This document shows positions 23,901 to 38,900 of a DNA stretch of 64,000 bases, in pieces (the first letter of the stretch is position 1; every line of letters begins with the position of its first letter). Position numbers and translations under genes: made by a program. This DNA is from Bemisia tabaci (Eukaryota > Arthropoda > Insecta > Hemiptera > Aleyrodidae). The notes under the pieces were generated by a model. That model saw only the letters and a program-made list of their open reading frames with translations, was not told the origin of the DNA and ran no database searches. Where the stretch lies: NCBI RefSeq assembly GCF_918797505.1, contig NC_092797.1:30951372-31015371 (forward strand). The letters run 5' to 3'.

Positions 23901-26900
23901 TCCGGACCGCCCTTAAAAAATTAGTACTATTTCCGGACTGTCTGAAACCGGACTTGGAGACACCGTGCGGACCTTCGTGCGGGATTCCGCACTTTTTCAG
24001 TACTTCCGGATCGCCCTTAAAAAATTAGTACCTACTATTTCCGGACATGTAGACACCCTGCATTTGTTGGTTGGAAAATGCTTGATGCGTGAAGGGGGGC
24101 ATACCTGTTTGGTGCAGTAGGACTCGAAGGCGTGGAGCATGGAGGTGGTCTCGAGGAAGATGCGTCCGATGTTGACGGTGAGGAGGTCCTCGTCGCCCTG
24201 CTCGACGGCGATCTCCAGGGCGTCACGGAGCTTCTCGGCAAGGATGACGTTGTTCTCCAGGAGCTCCTCCACGTTGAGAAAGATGAAGGTGAGCTGCTCC
24301 GGGGTGAGCAGGCCGGCGACGAGCATCGGCCGGTAGAACTCCTCCAGGATGATGTGCAGGTCCCGCCCGTACTTCTCCTCCGTCTCCACGATCTCCGCGA
24401 TGATCTCCCGACGCTCCGTCCGACGCTTCGAGCACTTCCGACACACCAAGGGCGCGAACATCAAACCGCTGAAACATACACATCCCGAGAATTAGAAAAC
24501 TATTCACACACAGTTTAAAGACGAATTTAGAAGGAGCTCTCAAACTGTACCTACTCCTCTAGCGGACTCAAATAGGGGGTAAGATAAGACCCCTAGCCAG
24601 GGTTCTGTGTTCTCGGGCGCCATGCGCCAGATGTTCTTAAAAATCGGGCCTTGGCGCCTAAAAATTGGGGGGCTGGGCCATCGTGGCGCCTAAAAAATTT
24701 GTTGGCGACTTTTAACGATGTTCAAAATTTCTTAAAAGGAAGCCCGGAATTTGAAAATTGTATGAAATTTCGCGTGAAGAAACAGTGTGGAAAAGTTGGT
24801 TCACCTAAACAGAGAATAATAAAACATCACCCTCAGATTGCCGGTGAAATTTCAAAACGTTCCGAGATTTCATGAAAAAGCCTGAAATTTGAAAATTTCA
24901 TGCACTCTTTCGTCAAAAAAGAGTGTGGAAAGATTGGTTCGCTAAAACAGAAAATAATAAAACATCATCTTGAGATCGCCCGAATGCTAGCTAGGACTTA
25001 GTGAGTTTTTGGACTACTGCTCTCTTTTTGAGCCGTAGTATCTAGGTTTATTTTGCGAGGAAAGCTCCGTACTTTTGATGGATGCCTGCCATTCCTAATA
25101 TATTAGAGCGCCTTAAGTCTCGTATGATACTGTGAAATAACTCTGGCTGGTGTGAAATAGTTGCTTCAAGCGCTGCTGTGGCACACTGCGGCGCGGCAGG
25201 CAGGCAGCCAGCGCGATACGCGCATTGGCGCCTACAAACCTAACAAGGATACTTCACGCGTTGCGCAATGCATGAAGTATCCCCGTTAGGTTTGTAGGCG
25301 CCAGTGCGTCGCCGTTTCGCTTTGTGTTAGTCTCTAATATTTAATCTGGCGGAGTCAGCGTTATTCAACTCATGATTTTGAAACGTTTGCACATCCTGTG
25401 TAAATTATTCTCATTTTAATTGATGAAACAAATGTGTTAAAGGAAAATATAGCGTGTGTTTTGTAAATATTAAGGTGGTTCCGTATCAAACTTAATGATT
25501 TCCGAAGCACACGAATTTCTACACGACTTCTTATAGCCTTTGATAATCGATGGCGAAAAAGCAACAGCAAGGCGATAAAGTGTAAAGCCCGGTGATAGGA
25601 ACTATAGCCCGGCTGTATAATTTTTTATCGCTTCGTATAGCCCGGCCCTATGATTTTCTCCTCATTCTACAGCCAGCTATACGATTTTCTGGAGCATTCT
25701 ATAGCCGGCTATAAAAATTCCTATGGTATTTTGAAACGCAGCTCTTATCGCCAATTTTTACCAGGGTGGGTACATTGCTTCTCAGCTATTTAAGGAAAAT
25801 ATGTGATACACGAAAAAATTGAATTGCTGATGTAACAATTTTGTAGTTAAAAAAAGAGATTGCGATGTTTCAATGTAGATTTTACCACAAAAAATGCCAC
25901 TGTAACAACAAGAAGAAGCTACTTTTAACCAGCCCCGTAATTAAATTAGCTTTTCACTATTGTAAAATGTACATTTGAAACATAGCAGTCGCTTTTTTTA
26001 ACAACAAAATTGTTAAATCAGTAGTGCATTTTTTCCGTGTAGCTACATAGAAGACTTTTATTCAAACAAAAACGAATGGGTTCGGCGAAATGTAGAAACT
26101 TGGCTTTCTGACTTGCCAACAGCTATTGTCGTTCCGAACCGGAGATTCAACTTAAGGTGCTGGACGACAGATTTATGAGCAATTGCCACTGGTTCCGACT
26201 ATTCGGGACTAGAAACAAACCATCCAAATGACCGGATGCACCGAATTCATAATTAATCGGTAGGCAAACAATATTCGTGCTCTTGACCGTTCCGTCCGGA
26301 TTCACGGGCAAAACCAGTCACATAAAACTTGACCTATGACAGCAGCAAACTCTCGTCCCGAGCATCTGCGTAATTATTTCACCTCAAACTCGCGTAAACT
26401 TGTTTCTCCTCTCGTCCATACTCTTACTTTCTGAGTTTTGTCCGATTTGCATATAAATGAGCTCGCGCTCGCAGAATTTAAGAGGTTATCCCAACAGTAA
26501 GTTCTTGCGCGGGTTATTCCGTACAATTTACTGATGAAATCCGATAAAAAAAAAAAAATAACCAACGATCCACCGCACGGTCAGTTATTTGAACATCGAT
26601 CATCGCTATCGATTTCTAGGATGGGTTCAGAAATCAACAAATCTGCGGGCCGACTATTGAAATTGATAGACAAAGTTATAGACAAAAGGAGACAGAAGAG
26701 CTATGGAGAGATCCTATTGGTGAAAGCGGGTGGTTGCAATGGACAAAGGAGGTAGGTAATAGACTGACTAACGGCAACTCACGAGACACCCGACAGTTAG
26801 TCTATCATTTTCTCCCTTTGTCGATAGGAACCACTCATTTCAACCAATAGGGTCGCTCCATACTCCTCATGTCTTCTTTTTCTATCGCTTTGTCTTTTAA

Positions 26901-29900
26901 TTTCAACGATCAGCCTGCTGATTTTACAGCCAACGCTGCAACCATGACGGCTTTGCGCATCAATTACAATAATCAGTCCGTTGGAATATTAATTAATCTA
27001 AGTTTCGAAATTTGAAATTTTGACAATTTTCACTAAATATTTGAGGAATGTAAACCCTCTATCTGATCTGCACATATATACCAGCATATTGCTTTACCCC
27101 CTGGCGTAAGTGCATTGGGTACAAGTTTGCGATTTCTCATTTGGCAATTCATTCATTTACTCGAGAACAGCTGCAACATTTATTTATTTTATTTTTTTTT
27201 CTATAAAAACAGGACCACCTTTTTCTGAAATTTTCAATGCAGAACGTGTATTAATTAAAAAATAAGTTGTTAGGTGACTCCGATTAAGCCCTCTGCTTTT
27301 TACTCATTCATTTCTACTTCTTTTGACACTTAATAAATCCCTCCTGAAAAAAAGGGAGTCTCTTCCCGTCCTCCCGATAATATAAAACTGCTATACAGCA
27401 CACGAATTCAATACGTAAAAAGTTGCCAACGGCTGTTTTGGTACGTGTTACGAGTACTTTAAGTAAGCATCCACTTATTTGACCGGAAAAACTTAACTTG
27501 GAACATAGAAAAGGCGGATGCGTAATTCCTTTAAAATAAAACTGGATGATACCACTATTCGAACTTCGAAGTAGTTTTGTTGCATAGCCGGCTAATTGAA
27601 GGAACTTTCGTCGAGGCATCCCAAGTACCTCTAAGTGAGCGCGTTTTACGTCGGATATTGACTCTAATGATAAAACAAATACGCAAAAACAACCCTATTC
27701 ACGCAGGCGGGTTTCAAGCAGTGGCTCTTGCCATTTTGAATTATTGCATGCTACTCAGATGAAAATGAATGTTGGATTTGAGACGAATGGTAAAATAAAA
27801 GTTGAATTGCTTACCTGTCTGAGACTTGCGTTTCAACTGGTTGATCGCAGTCTTCGCAAATATGCTGTTGGTCCTCTCTGAAAGTGTCTGGAGATAAATG
27901 CTGCCACTTACTACGAGAGCACTGGCTTGTTTCTGATCCAACTCCTGAGTCGTTCCTCTCGATCTCGGCGCAACTTTTTCGTACCTAAAATTGAAACACC
28001 AGAGTTAAGAATGGTGCCATTTTCGAATAGCTATTGAATTACAAAAATTTGTCCACTTTTCATTTCTATTTATGATATAAACCACCTAGTGCGACGTACA
28101 AAAAAAAACAAAAAAACCATCAACTCGTGATATGATTCCTTTTTATTACACTTATTTCTCCACTTCTGATTCAGTTATGTGCAACGTAAATAATATCATG
28201 TTTCTTTACAATGTAAATAGGACGTATACCTATCCTCCAAAAGGCTCCTATATGAAATAAATCAATTTCTTATTTGTGTAAGATACGTGGTTTCAGACTT
28301 CGTCCATCGATATATGGAAAGCGTCTGAGGGATTTCTCCGTGATTAATTTCGTCTCTTTTCACTATAGCGCTTGATTCTGATCAAAACACCTGCTTCGAC
28401 TTAATACCAACCACCAAGCGGTGAGAATATCCACCTCACCTGCCACACGGCATTGAACGTGCGAATCAATGCGACGCCGGGACAATAGCAATCGCCCGCA
28501 CTTAATGGCGTGATAGGGAGCCCGCCAAGGGGGAAATTATGGTGGGAGAGGGGAGGGGGGGAGAAACTGACCCCCCTCCTCCCCCCAACTGATCTGGTGC
28601 GGGTGGGAATCTGCATAAGTAATCGCATTTAATAGCCGTTCCAATCCGTTATTATAATATTAAATGAACCCTGGGATGCGTGGATGTCGAAGCCCTGCAA
28701 AACGGAGCAGTTTCGGAGAGAAACCGCGGCGAAGAAGAAAGCTACTTATTTCGTTCGATTCTTTAGAAATTGAGGGCTCTTCGCTTTCGATCCTGCGAGT
28801 CTGTTGTGAACCTTCCGAGACATGAACATTGTACGAGGCTTAGGGATTGAAACCATGTAGAAAGTCGGATGACTTAATAGGTAAAGCTGCAGTTGGAGAC
28901 TCGTTTTTTTAGAGCTCCACCACTAAGGGATCTAAACAGCGTAAATTTTTCTTTTCTTTTTGGTTCCTTTGTAGTTCCGCTGATTTACATGGTACCTCTC
29001 TTTGTAATGGAGATGTTGCATGTATAAGGGATTTGCGATTTGACTAATGATTCTTATCAAAAATACACTATACATAAATACACTAATACACGGAAATACA
29101 CCATTTCTCTTTTCTCTTCCCCCTGTTCCATGTCATCGTCTAAGTTTTTCCCTTCCTCTATCACTTTTCTTCCTCATCCTCTCCCCTTTTTCCTCGTTCT
29201 CCTCTCCTTTCTCCTCTCCTTTTTCTTCCTCTTCTTTTCTTCTACTTCCTCTTATTTTCTTATCTCTCTTCTTTTTTTCTTCCTCTTTTTCTTATCTTTC
29301 CTCTCATTTCCCTTCTTCTCTCTCTTCTTTTAATTTTTTTTCTTCCTCCTCTTCTTTCCCCCTTCTGTTTCTTCTTCTTCCTTGTCTTTTTCGTATTATG
29401 CGCTTTAGATGTCTAAGTAACACATTCTCTCATGACGTATACCAGGATTCCTACGATCCTAGCCTGTCAGGCCCTAGGTTGAAAATGGAGATGTTGCATG
29501 TGCGTGCGGAATTTGCGATTTGACTGTTAATTCTTATGTAAAAGTTGGCGAGAATGACGATGGTGCCACTGGTTTTCTCTGAAATTAACTCCCAAGCTCA
29601 AAAAAAGCTCTCGAGTTGAAGCCGAAATGTAAGGGATATCCCACGCTATCCTGAGAGTCCACCTCTACATCAAGACGAACTCTCCATGCAAAGATAGGGA
29701 GCAAATACATTAGCAGTGATGCCGTGCGTTTTCAGTTTTAGAGTCTCCGAATAAAGTGGCAGCCCTGTCAATATATTTGCTCCCTGTCTTTGCATGGAGA
29801 GTCTGGAGAGTCACGGTACCATCGTGTTTCTCGCAAACTTTTACATAAGCATCAACAGTCAAATCGCAAATTCCTCACACATGCAACATCTCCATTGACG

Positions 29901-32900
29901 CAAAGTACCTAATATATAGAAAAAGGAAAATTATAGGAGTATGTTCCGAATACTCGCTTGCTTAAAACCCTTGGAAGGGAATCCTACATTATCCTGAACA
30001 TTATGTGACGATTTCTTCACTTAATTGCTTGACATTTTGAAAAGAGCAATTGGGAAAATTCTAATTGAGGAACTCTCCCGTCATTGAGAGCATTTTTTGA
30101 AGCTGAGGATCCACCTGAACTAGATCTGACACTCTCGAGAATGGCAAGTTTTAGAGCTGGTAATTAAGGATCTGTGCGGTTTTGAGAGACTCAAACGCAA
30201 GGGTAGAAAAGTTAACCATTTTAATTTACCATTACCTTATCCGTGTGCCGTATGGAGCTGTTGTTGGAGGAGCAGACGTGGTTGCCCGAGTCCTCGCTGG
30301 AGTCGCTGCAGCTGGCCTGACTGTGCCTGGAGCAGCTCAAGTCCAGGGAGTTGATCCGGGAGTGGGCCGGCGTCGCGGTCTCGTTCTCCTCCTCCATGAT
30401 GGTCTGGTTCATGATCGACTCCTCGATCACGTACTCGGGCTCCTCCGCGGTGGCGATGCACCTCTGCTTGGCGTCCACCAGGTAGCTGAGGATGTCGTAC
30501 TTGGAGGCGCCCTCGAAGATCGAGCGCGTCGGGATCGTGTCGTCGATGATGGCCTCGAGCGTCGTCAGTGGCGGAGGCGGCGAGAGCGGCAGCGGAGGCG
30601 GGATGTCCGAGATCTCCTCGTAGATCGGGTCCGACACCGACTCGTAGTGGTTCGAGTCCGAGATGATGTTCTTGGAGGAGTAGAAGATCTCCGGCCTGTC
30701 ACTACAGAGCGATACCGTGGATGGGGTCGGCGTGGGTGGTGCACTAGAGCCTTTCCCGCTGCTTACACTGTTTGCTGAAGATTCCCAACTAGATTCCTCA
30801 GGGTATTTGTCTAAACTAGGAGCGGGCTCGCTGGGTTTCCCGCAGATGTGCGGGATCAGATTCTGCCGCAGGGCCAACACCGGGTCGTAATTCCTTCTGA
30901 TGAGGCAGCTCATGAGATTTTCAGCCTCGCTCGAGTCTTTCTCGGCATCTGGAGGCTCTTCAGCTATGCCCTCGAGTCGACTAGAGGTTCCCGCTTGTGG
31001 CGTGCTTGGTGTGGGAGTGGGCGATTCCGGTTCTGTTTTGGCAGTCGTCTTTGTATCACAGTCGTCGGGGGGAGCTGCAACTCGATCCGCGCAATTGATA
31101 GGGATCGAGCTTTGGTAAAAGGAATCGGTCCCTTTGAACTGGCCCACGCTGATCGTCACCTTGTTGACCTCGTCGGCCTTATCAGCGGGGCCGATGACTG
31201 TCACCGACGGCGACTCGGGTGGAGGATGGGAATCGCCGCCGATCATGACGGTCGAGACCCTTCGAGGACTCACCTCGATGGGCACGATCGAAACAGTACT
31301 GCACTCCTTCTCGTCTTCGACCTCCTCTTCGGATTCCTGCCCGACTTTATCCTTCTCGTTGCATTTGATCTCCAGCTTGATGGACTGGGAGTCTGGTGGC
31401 TGCCCGCAGACGAAGTCGATGTAGTTGTTCTCGATGTAGATCATCTGGGAGTTGTAGTCGGGTTCGGGTTCTGGTTGCGGCTCGGGCCGCTTGGCGAAGG
31501 GGAAGATGAGCCTGGGGGGCGGTTTGGGGGGCGAGAGGGCGCGCTGAGCCGGGGGCGGCGGCGGCGGGGGTGGTTCCTTGGGGCGGCAGCGACTGGGGCT
31601 GATGACGCGCGCGCTCCCCTGGGTGACGCCGTTCTCGTCGATGGCGAACATGACGCGGCTGTCCCCTCGACGGCCCATCCGGAGGTTGAGTCGCATCGTG
31701 TCGTTGAAGGCGTTTCCGTTATCCGCGCTGGAGGTCGATGCCGTGGCGATCCGCTCGCTCAGGCTCCGCTGGAGCCGCTTGAGTCCGGGCGTTGTCCAGA
31801 AGGTGGTCTCGCTCCCGCACGGGACTGGCACATCTGCAACAGATCCAAATACCCGTTGGTTAGTCATAGTCGGCCAAAATATCGAATCAACAAAAGGAGT
31901 GGTCATGCTTTGATGCTTCAATTTTCGCCCGGTGCCACTCGCAACGGAACTCATCTCTCATCAGAGTGGTTCATCATTGGCGAGGCGTGAAGCAGTGGAG
32001 TAGCGTGCTTTGCGATATATCGATTGATCGACCATTTAAACCTTTGGAAAAGTATCGATGGACAGGGTGTTCGCAGCGAACACCTTAATTATCGATTCTT
32101 TACCACAGCTCCAAATGGGGAAATATCGATAGATCGCAAAGCACGCCACGCCACTGGCGTGAAGGATCGATTATCGATAGTTCCCCACTTGAATCTGTGG
32201 TAAAGAATCGATTATTAAGGTGTTCGTTGCGAACGCCCTGTTTATCGATACTTTTCCATGGGTTTAAATGGCAGATCAATCGATGAATCGCAAAGCACGC
32301 CACTGGTTCTTCTTAATATCTATTGGATACCTCTAGATTATTCTCTCGGACAGTTTTTCGCCGATAGATCTTTCAATCTAACCGGAGTGTTACCGTCTCG
32401 GTTGTTAGTCAATTAGAATAGAAGCAGTCAAATTTGCTTCATACTTTGGTTATTATGATTTAACAACTCAGGTTTATTTTTTTATTAATGTATTGCTTTG
32501 TATAAAGAGCAGAAGGGAGAACAATTTCTTTTATTTTTGAAATGAACGAAGATCAGTCCGTCGAACAGAAATTCAAAACCAATTCACGAAATAACCTTCA
32601 TCAGTTGATAATAATGCAAGACTCTTTGTCAGTCAAACGCTTCCAAGATATATGTAATTGGGACTGAAGAAGAAGAATGTGTATTCCCATTGTAACGTTT
32701 CAAAATCTCTGATTTTATTTTTTTCCAAAGAAAGTCAATCACAATATCTCTTTGAAATCATTTGACAAATCTTTCTGAACAAGTGAAGAACATTCTAAAA
32801 CATTTCAAGAAAAAATGTCGGTTGATTCCTTTGAACGATTGAATAAAACATGAGCGGAGATTTGCAACTTAACTTTGAAAATGCGGATTTTTCGCTTTCT

Positions 32901-35900
32901 GATGTCAAAGAACGGAGGATCGGGTTTTCGAGAATTTATTTTTCTAGCGGTAGTGTAGTTTTCGCATAAAATTTTGGTGAGCGAGTTCTTTCATCTCAAC
33001 GGTGCTCATCCTCTTCATGGAACTTTAAAACGCGCCTACATAGGAGACAGCTGAGCGCTTCTCCAACACGAACGTAGTAGAGCTTCACTTCTTGTTTCAT
33101 TCCTTTCTTTTTTACCGAATCAAATCTAGCTCGAGAGTAATCATACGTAGAATCGATAGAGAAATTAAGCTTAATCTCTAAATTAGGGCAAAACCACCGG
33201 ATTTCACGATAATTCGTCTGAGACTGCGGCTAGCCGACTGCGAGTGTCCAATTTCTTCGATAGCCCGATGTATAGCCGAGAGCGCCAACTGGGCGGAGTT
33301 CTGCCGTGCTAAGGAAAAACGCCGTATGAACATTCGAGAGTTGCCAAATTGCCTCCTATAAAATGTTTTTAGAAGGAAGCTCTGCGTATTTTTCCTCGAC
33401 ATTTTCAGATATTTAAGATTAATCTGCGAACAATGTTGCGCGAAAAATTGGAAGAAAAATATTCATAACTTTCCCGGTAAATCGGTATTGAATCAAAGGC
33501 ATGGTGTCTAGAATTTCTGACCAGGGTTATTCCCGATTTTTCCCTGATTTACAGGAGCTCATTCCCTGATAAAAAACCGTACTTTTCTCCTACTTCCCCG
33601 AGATTTTCTGGGGGAAAAGAATATAACTCTCCAGAGTTCCATTTATGAATATCGATTTTAATTCCGATGAGGTTCCGGATGTTTATAATATCGGGTGAAT
33701 GAAAGCTTCTCCATTCATTTAATGATTTGAAGTTTCAAATGTGTCATTCAAGAAGTCAAAAATAGCGCTCGATCAGATTAGACCGCCAAATTTGAAAACG
33801 AAATGATCCCTAGAAGCGTTAGAAGTCGAGATTCCCGGTTTCTGGATCAGATTCCCTGATTTTTCCCTGATTTTCCCTGTAAATTTAGATTCCCTGATGG
33901 ATCCCGGTTTTCCCATTCTATACATCGTGGATTAGACCGCCAAATTTGAAAACGGAATGATCCCTAAAAGCGTTAGAAGTAGAGATTCCCGGTTTTTAGA
34001 ACAGATTCCCTGATTTTTCCCCGATTTTCCCTGTAAATTTTCATTCCCTGATGAATTCCGGTTTTCCCCATTCTAGACACCATGGATTAGACCGCCAAAT
34101 TTGAAAACGAAATGATCCCTAAAAGCGTTAGAAGTAGAGATTCCTGGTTTCTGGAACAGATTCCCTGATTTTCCCTGTAAATTTTCATTCCCTGATGAAC
34201 CCCGGTTTTCCCCGGTTTTTTTCCATTCCAGACACCATGATCAAAGGCAACTTGGCAACGTCTGAAGGCTCATACGGCGTTCTTCCTCAGCACGGCAGAG
34301 TTGGGGGATCCTCGACGTGGCAAGCGGAGACTCCGGGCTGTCATTCACTTCGCACGAGAGACCCCGATAGATTATAGAGAGACGCTTAATTACGAGTGAT
34401 ACGAGACGTTTCGTGCTTAAATTTCTCCTCTCGGAGCCCGGCCCGGCAAAGGTCTTGCTCTGGGTTCAATCGAAAAAACGCCCGGCACCCACCGACCCAC
34501 CGCGGATCGCGAATCGTGCGAAACGATTGCGACCGTGCGCGAGCCGGCTCATCAGCGCTAAATGCGAATCCAAGAGCTTCTTAACTTCTCTTTTCTACGT
34601 AGGGTGGTATTGCCTTTTCAGCCGAGAAATTAGTTCTCAGTATATTAATAAGCGAATTTTCGCGATCGAATATCATTCACGGTTGAATGATATTCGACGA
34701 TTGTGCATTTTTTTTTCAATGATATTCGACTTCTTCGTTGGTCTCACCAGAGACCGTTGAAATCCATCAATTTGAAATTTCGAATTCACCTCGGGACTTG
34801 AATTCAATTTTTGAATTGATGCAATCGATGTCAGGAACTTCATCTCTCACCAAAATTTTTGTTCTGTCATCTCTATCTGTTGTTGTGTTTCGTCAATTCA
34901 AGTCTGGTGTTTTCGCAATTTCTGTGTTTTAGTGTTTCGTGTTTTCTTATTTTCTTCTTAATTTCATTTAGGAAAAAAATTTGAGCTCTGATTGGCTCCT
35001 GACATCACCGATCATCGGCATCACTCAGCACTGATCAATTCGTTTGATGAATGACATTCGATCGCGAAAATTCGCTTAGTGTAAAACCTTTTCCTTACCA
35101 ATTTTTCAAAAATTGTTGATGTTTTTACACACAAAAAAAAAACACTGGAAAAAAAAAAAACACATTAGATCTAGAGTCCAGACTCTTAAAAACATCGACA
35201 AGAATACTCTTGATTCAATCAGATTTAAGCTTAAATCAAGAACCAAGCCTCTTAATTTGAGCGGATTTCCTTTTGACTTAAGCTTAAATCTGATTGAATC
35301 AAGAGTATTTTTTCTTGTCAATGTTTTCAAGAGTCTGGACTCTAGATCCAATGTGTTTTTTTCCCCAGTGTACGTAGGGTGATATTGCCTTTTCAGCCGC
35401 GAAGTAATGTCTTAGGAAATTAGTGTAAAACCTTTTTCTTACCAATTTTTCAAAAATTGTTGATGTTTTTACACACACACAAAAAAAAGGTGAGGAATTT
35501 TAATAATCGGTAGGAAAAAGGTTCTACACTAATTTGATAAACATGGCCGATTAAGTACACTAGAAAAAAACTGTTTGGAGCTAGAGTCCAGACTCTTAAA
35601 AACATTGACAAGAAAAAATACTCTTGATTCAATCGGATTTTTGCTTAAATCAAGAACCAATCCACTTAATTTGAGCGGATTTCCTTTTGATCCAAGCAAA
35701 AATCATATTGAATCAAGAGTATTTTTTCTTGTCGATGTTTTCAAGAGTCTGGACTCTAGATCCAATGTGTTTTTTTTTTCTCCAGTGTTAGATAGAAATT
35801 AAATAAGTATTCTGAAAAAGATAACTTTATTAGTTCCTAAACGCGAGGTTCACGGTGAGGACGCGGTCAAATGTCCGTGTGAAACATGAATGAGTACGGT

Positions 35901-38900
35901 TCAAGTCCATCAACCGGATGACGTCTTGAGGGTGTCGGGGAAAGTGGAGGGCCAATAAATACGTCTCCGAATTCCGTCCGTTTAACGGGGAAAAGTCACG
36001 ATGCCTGATTCTCGATGCAGTGCGCGGCATGCCGCTTGAATGAAGTTTATTGCGCTTTTATGGGATCCGGAGCCCGGGCCCCAATCGTGATTTATTCCCG
36101 GGTCCATACCGCCGTGCTAAGGAAAAACGACGTATGAGCCTCCAGGCATTGCCAAATTTCTTATGATAAAATACGAATTTATCGGGGAATTTCCGAATAT
36201 TTTCCTCTAACCTTTTACAGGGTGTCTTAAAGTCCGGAATTTCCAGAAATAGTACCGATTTTTTAAGGAAAAACGACGTATGAACCTTCAGGCGTTGCCA
36301 AATTTCTTATGAAAAAATACCAATTTATCGCGAAATTTGCGAATATTTTCCTCTTAAATTTTCCAGGGTGTCTAAATGTCCGGAATTTTCGGAAATAGTA
36401 CTGATTTTTGAGGTAAAACGACGTATGGACCTTCAGGCATTGTCAAATTTCTTTTGATAAAATACGAATTTATCGGAAAATTTGTGAATATTCCCGGCGG
36501 TCCGTAAGTACTGAAAAAGTGCGGAAATTCCGCAAGATGGTCCGGAATTTTTTTCATTTTTGTCCCAATTTGAGCGAGAAATTCCAATTTTGCAAATTTC
36601 GCCAAATGGAGGTACTGAAAAAGTCCTGAATTTGTGGCTTAAGGAGGTACTGAATTTCTTGGGAATGTACTGAAAAAGTATACTGTAAAAGTACTGATTT
36701 TTGGACAACCTGTTTTGAAACACCTTGTTTTCAAACAATTTGATTAAAAATTAATTCTAAAGTAGGTATCCGAAAATTTCAAGGAAAAATATGCACAACT
36801 TTCTTCAAAAATACATTTTTACAAGGGAAACTTTGGCAACATGCTAATGTTCATACGATGTTTTTTCAAGTGCGGCAGCACAGCACGCTTCTCCTCGACT
36901 CTTCTGTGGACGCCCAAGCTCCGTGAAAACCCCCTCATTTATTTTCGCCATTCTCTCCACGACAGGAGTAACCTGAGAGGCAGCGGAAATTAGTCAGTTT
37001 GGACGACGATGGATAAACTCTGAAAACCTGTAACTGAAAATGTAAATGCGGCAATGCAAATTTCCTCCTGTATACTATCTCTCTGGCCCGTAGATGTATG
37101 TTTTTCTCCTTTTTAACTCCCGAATTTGACTCGGAGTAAACGGCCCATTTCTAACAGTGAAATTAATTCAGTATCAACAAGAGTTTTCTCGTGAGAAACA
37201 ATTTCACTTGCACAAAGCGCCACTGAGCGAGGGACAGGAGGGTTCAAGGTGAGGAAATGTGATTTAGTGAAACAGGCTTTCGGTGATTCGACGATAAAGT
37301 GAGATCTGATGCAATCATCGAAGTCTTACAGAGAGAGTAGGTCACCAGCGCCGCCTGCGTTATCAAAATGTCACCCCTCATCAAAAAAGTCGTGCAAAAT
37401 TTCTTTTCGTACCATGGACCGAAGACGTAAGCAATTCGTAATGAGCCCTCGTGTAAGGCAAGCTACTTTAGCTATGCCATAAATTCACATTAAAATAAAT
37501 GTGACGTGGTGAATTTTAAGATGCCAAAGACGTTTTTTAAGTAGGTGCGGCAAATATAACTCGAGATAATTTCAAGTGTTTGCTCAGGTTAGCGCGGCCT
37601 TCAAATACCACAAAATGTCCTCATTTTCGCTATGATTCGCGAAATTTAAAATATTTAAACATCCAAACGGTGCGAATAGCTATTCAAGTTTAAAATAAAG
37701 AGTCTCTTTCACAGACGGATTCTATCGTTAGAAAGTAAAAGTGTAAGCGAATGCCAATTTTTTACGAGTACCTGAATGAAACAAACGCTGATCTGTCGTC
37801 ACCTATTTTTTTAGGTATCCTAGCCCATCTTTACAAACAGAGACACTCTCAATGTGATGTTGATAGTGGATAATAGATACTTGAAGTATGCGGCATACTT
37901 CAAGTTATGCCCTCTGCTATGCCGCTTTATACCTCTCGGAGAATGCTGTCATTGGCTTCATTTCAGAAATTTGAAGAAAACTGGCTTACCTACAGGTATT
38001 AATACCCAATAATAGCAGAAAAAATCATACGAATAAGCTCAGTAGATCTCTAGAATAAATCATGACCAAGAAGAAAATTTACATCGTTTGAATGAGAAAG
38101 TTCAAAACTTAACCACTGGAACAATATTTGTGGCAGGATTTGTGCAAAGGGACTTTGAGTCCGATAAATCTATCATTGTAACTTGAACAAATTAGCGCCT
38201 ACTCTTCCTTTGGTATACAGAGTCTCTAGGTTTCTGATAAAACAGAAAAAAAAGAGAGAAAAATACCAAAAATTCCATCCCAAAAGTGGTTTATTCGAAG
38301 TTTTTCAAAATGGCGGTTCACGGCGATTTTCAAAAAGACCATGAAATGGTTTACTTTTCTGAGAAGCGTTAAAGTCTCCGAGCTTTCCTGTGTAATTCTC
38401 GATTCTCACTTAAGGTGTAGGAGGAGTAAATTGATCAAGAGGGCCAAATTTAAGGAAAAGAGTCAGCAAAATGGGCTTCTTTTGAGCTAGCATCGGCAAA
38501 TACACTTATAGAAACCTTGGGATGGGAACAAGCTGAGCAAAGTTTTATTTCAGTTCCTGCGTGCATGTTCGAAAAATTTTGACCAATGACTTCAAGACGT
38601 CATAAAACCCTCCATTTTTGAGCCTTCAGCAAACTTGCATAAAAATCTCCAGATTTTCTTCCCCTATGCAGTAGTATTAATAACTCAATAAAATCATGAA
38701 ATCGGTTGATTTAAAAAAAATCGGGAATTGGAGAGCTTATATTTATTGCACTGAAAAAAAATTCTCGGCGTTTTTACCAAGGTCCGTTGGTACCTTTACC
38801 ATCTCACTTTTTTTTACCAATTATTGGTAATTTTACCAAGACAGACTGGTAAGCTTAACTAAAAACCTGTATTTTTACTATATTTTCAGGTGAAAATACC

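Noticed and set aside
24132..24518. Plus-strand 128-codon frame rich in Asp, Glu and Leu
   Set aside because: Antisense of the DH exon.
29047..29523. Plus-strand Ser/Phe/Leu-rich 158-codon frame
   Set aside because: Produced by the CT-rich low-complexity tract.
30182..30778. Plus-strand 198-codon open frame rich in Val, Arg and Gly
   Set aside because: Antisense shadow of the same exon, with low-complexity composition and no family resemblance.
30848..31990. Plus-strand 380-codon open frame
   Set aside because: It is opposite RhoGEF exon 2, whose frame is spliced in phase with neighbours and encodes a sensible protein. The plus frame is an antisense by-product of high GC content.
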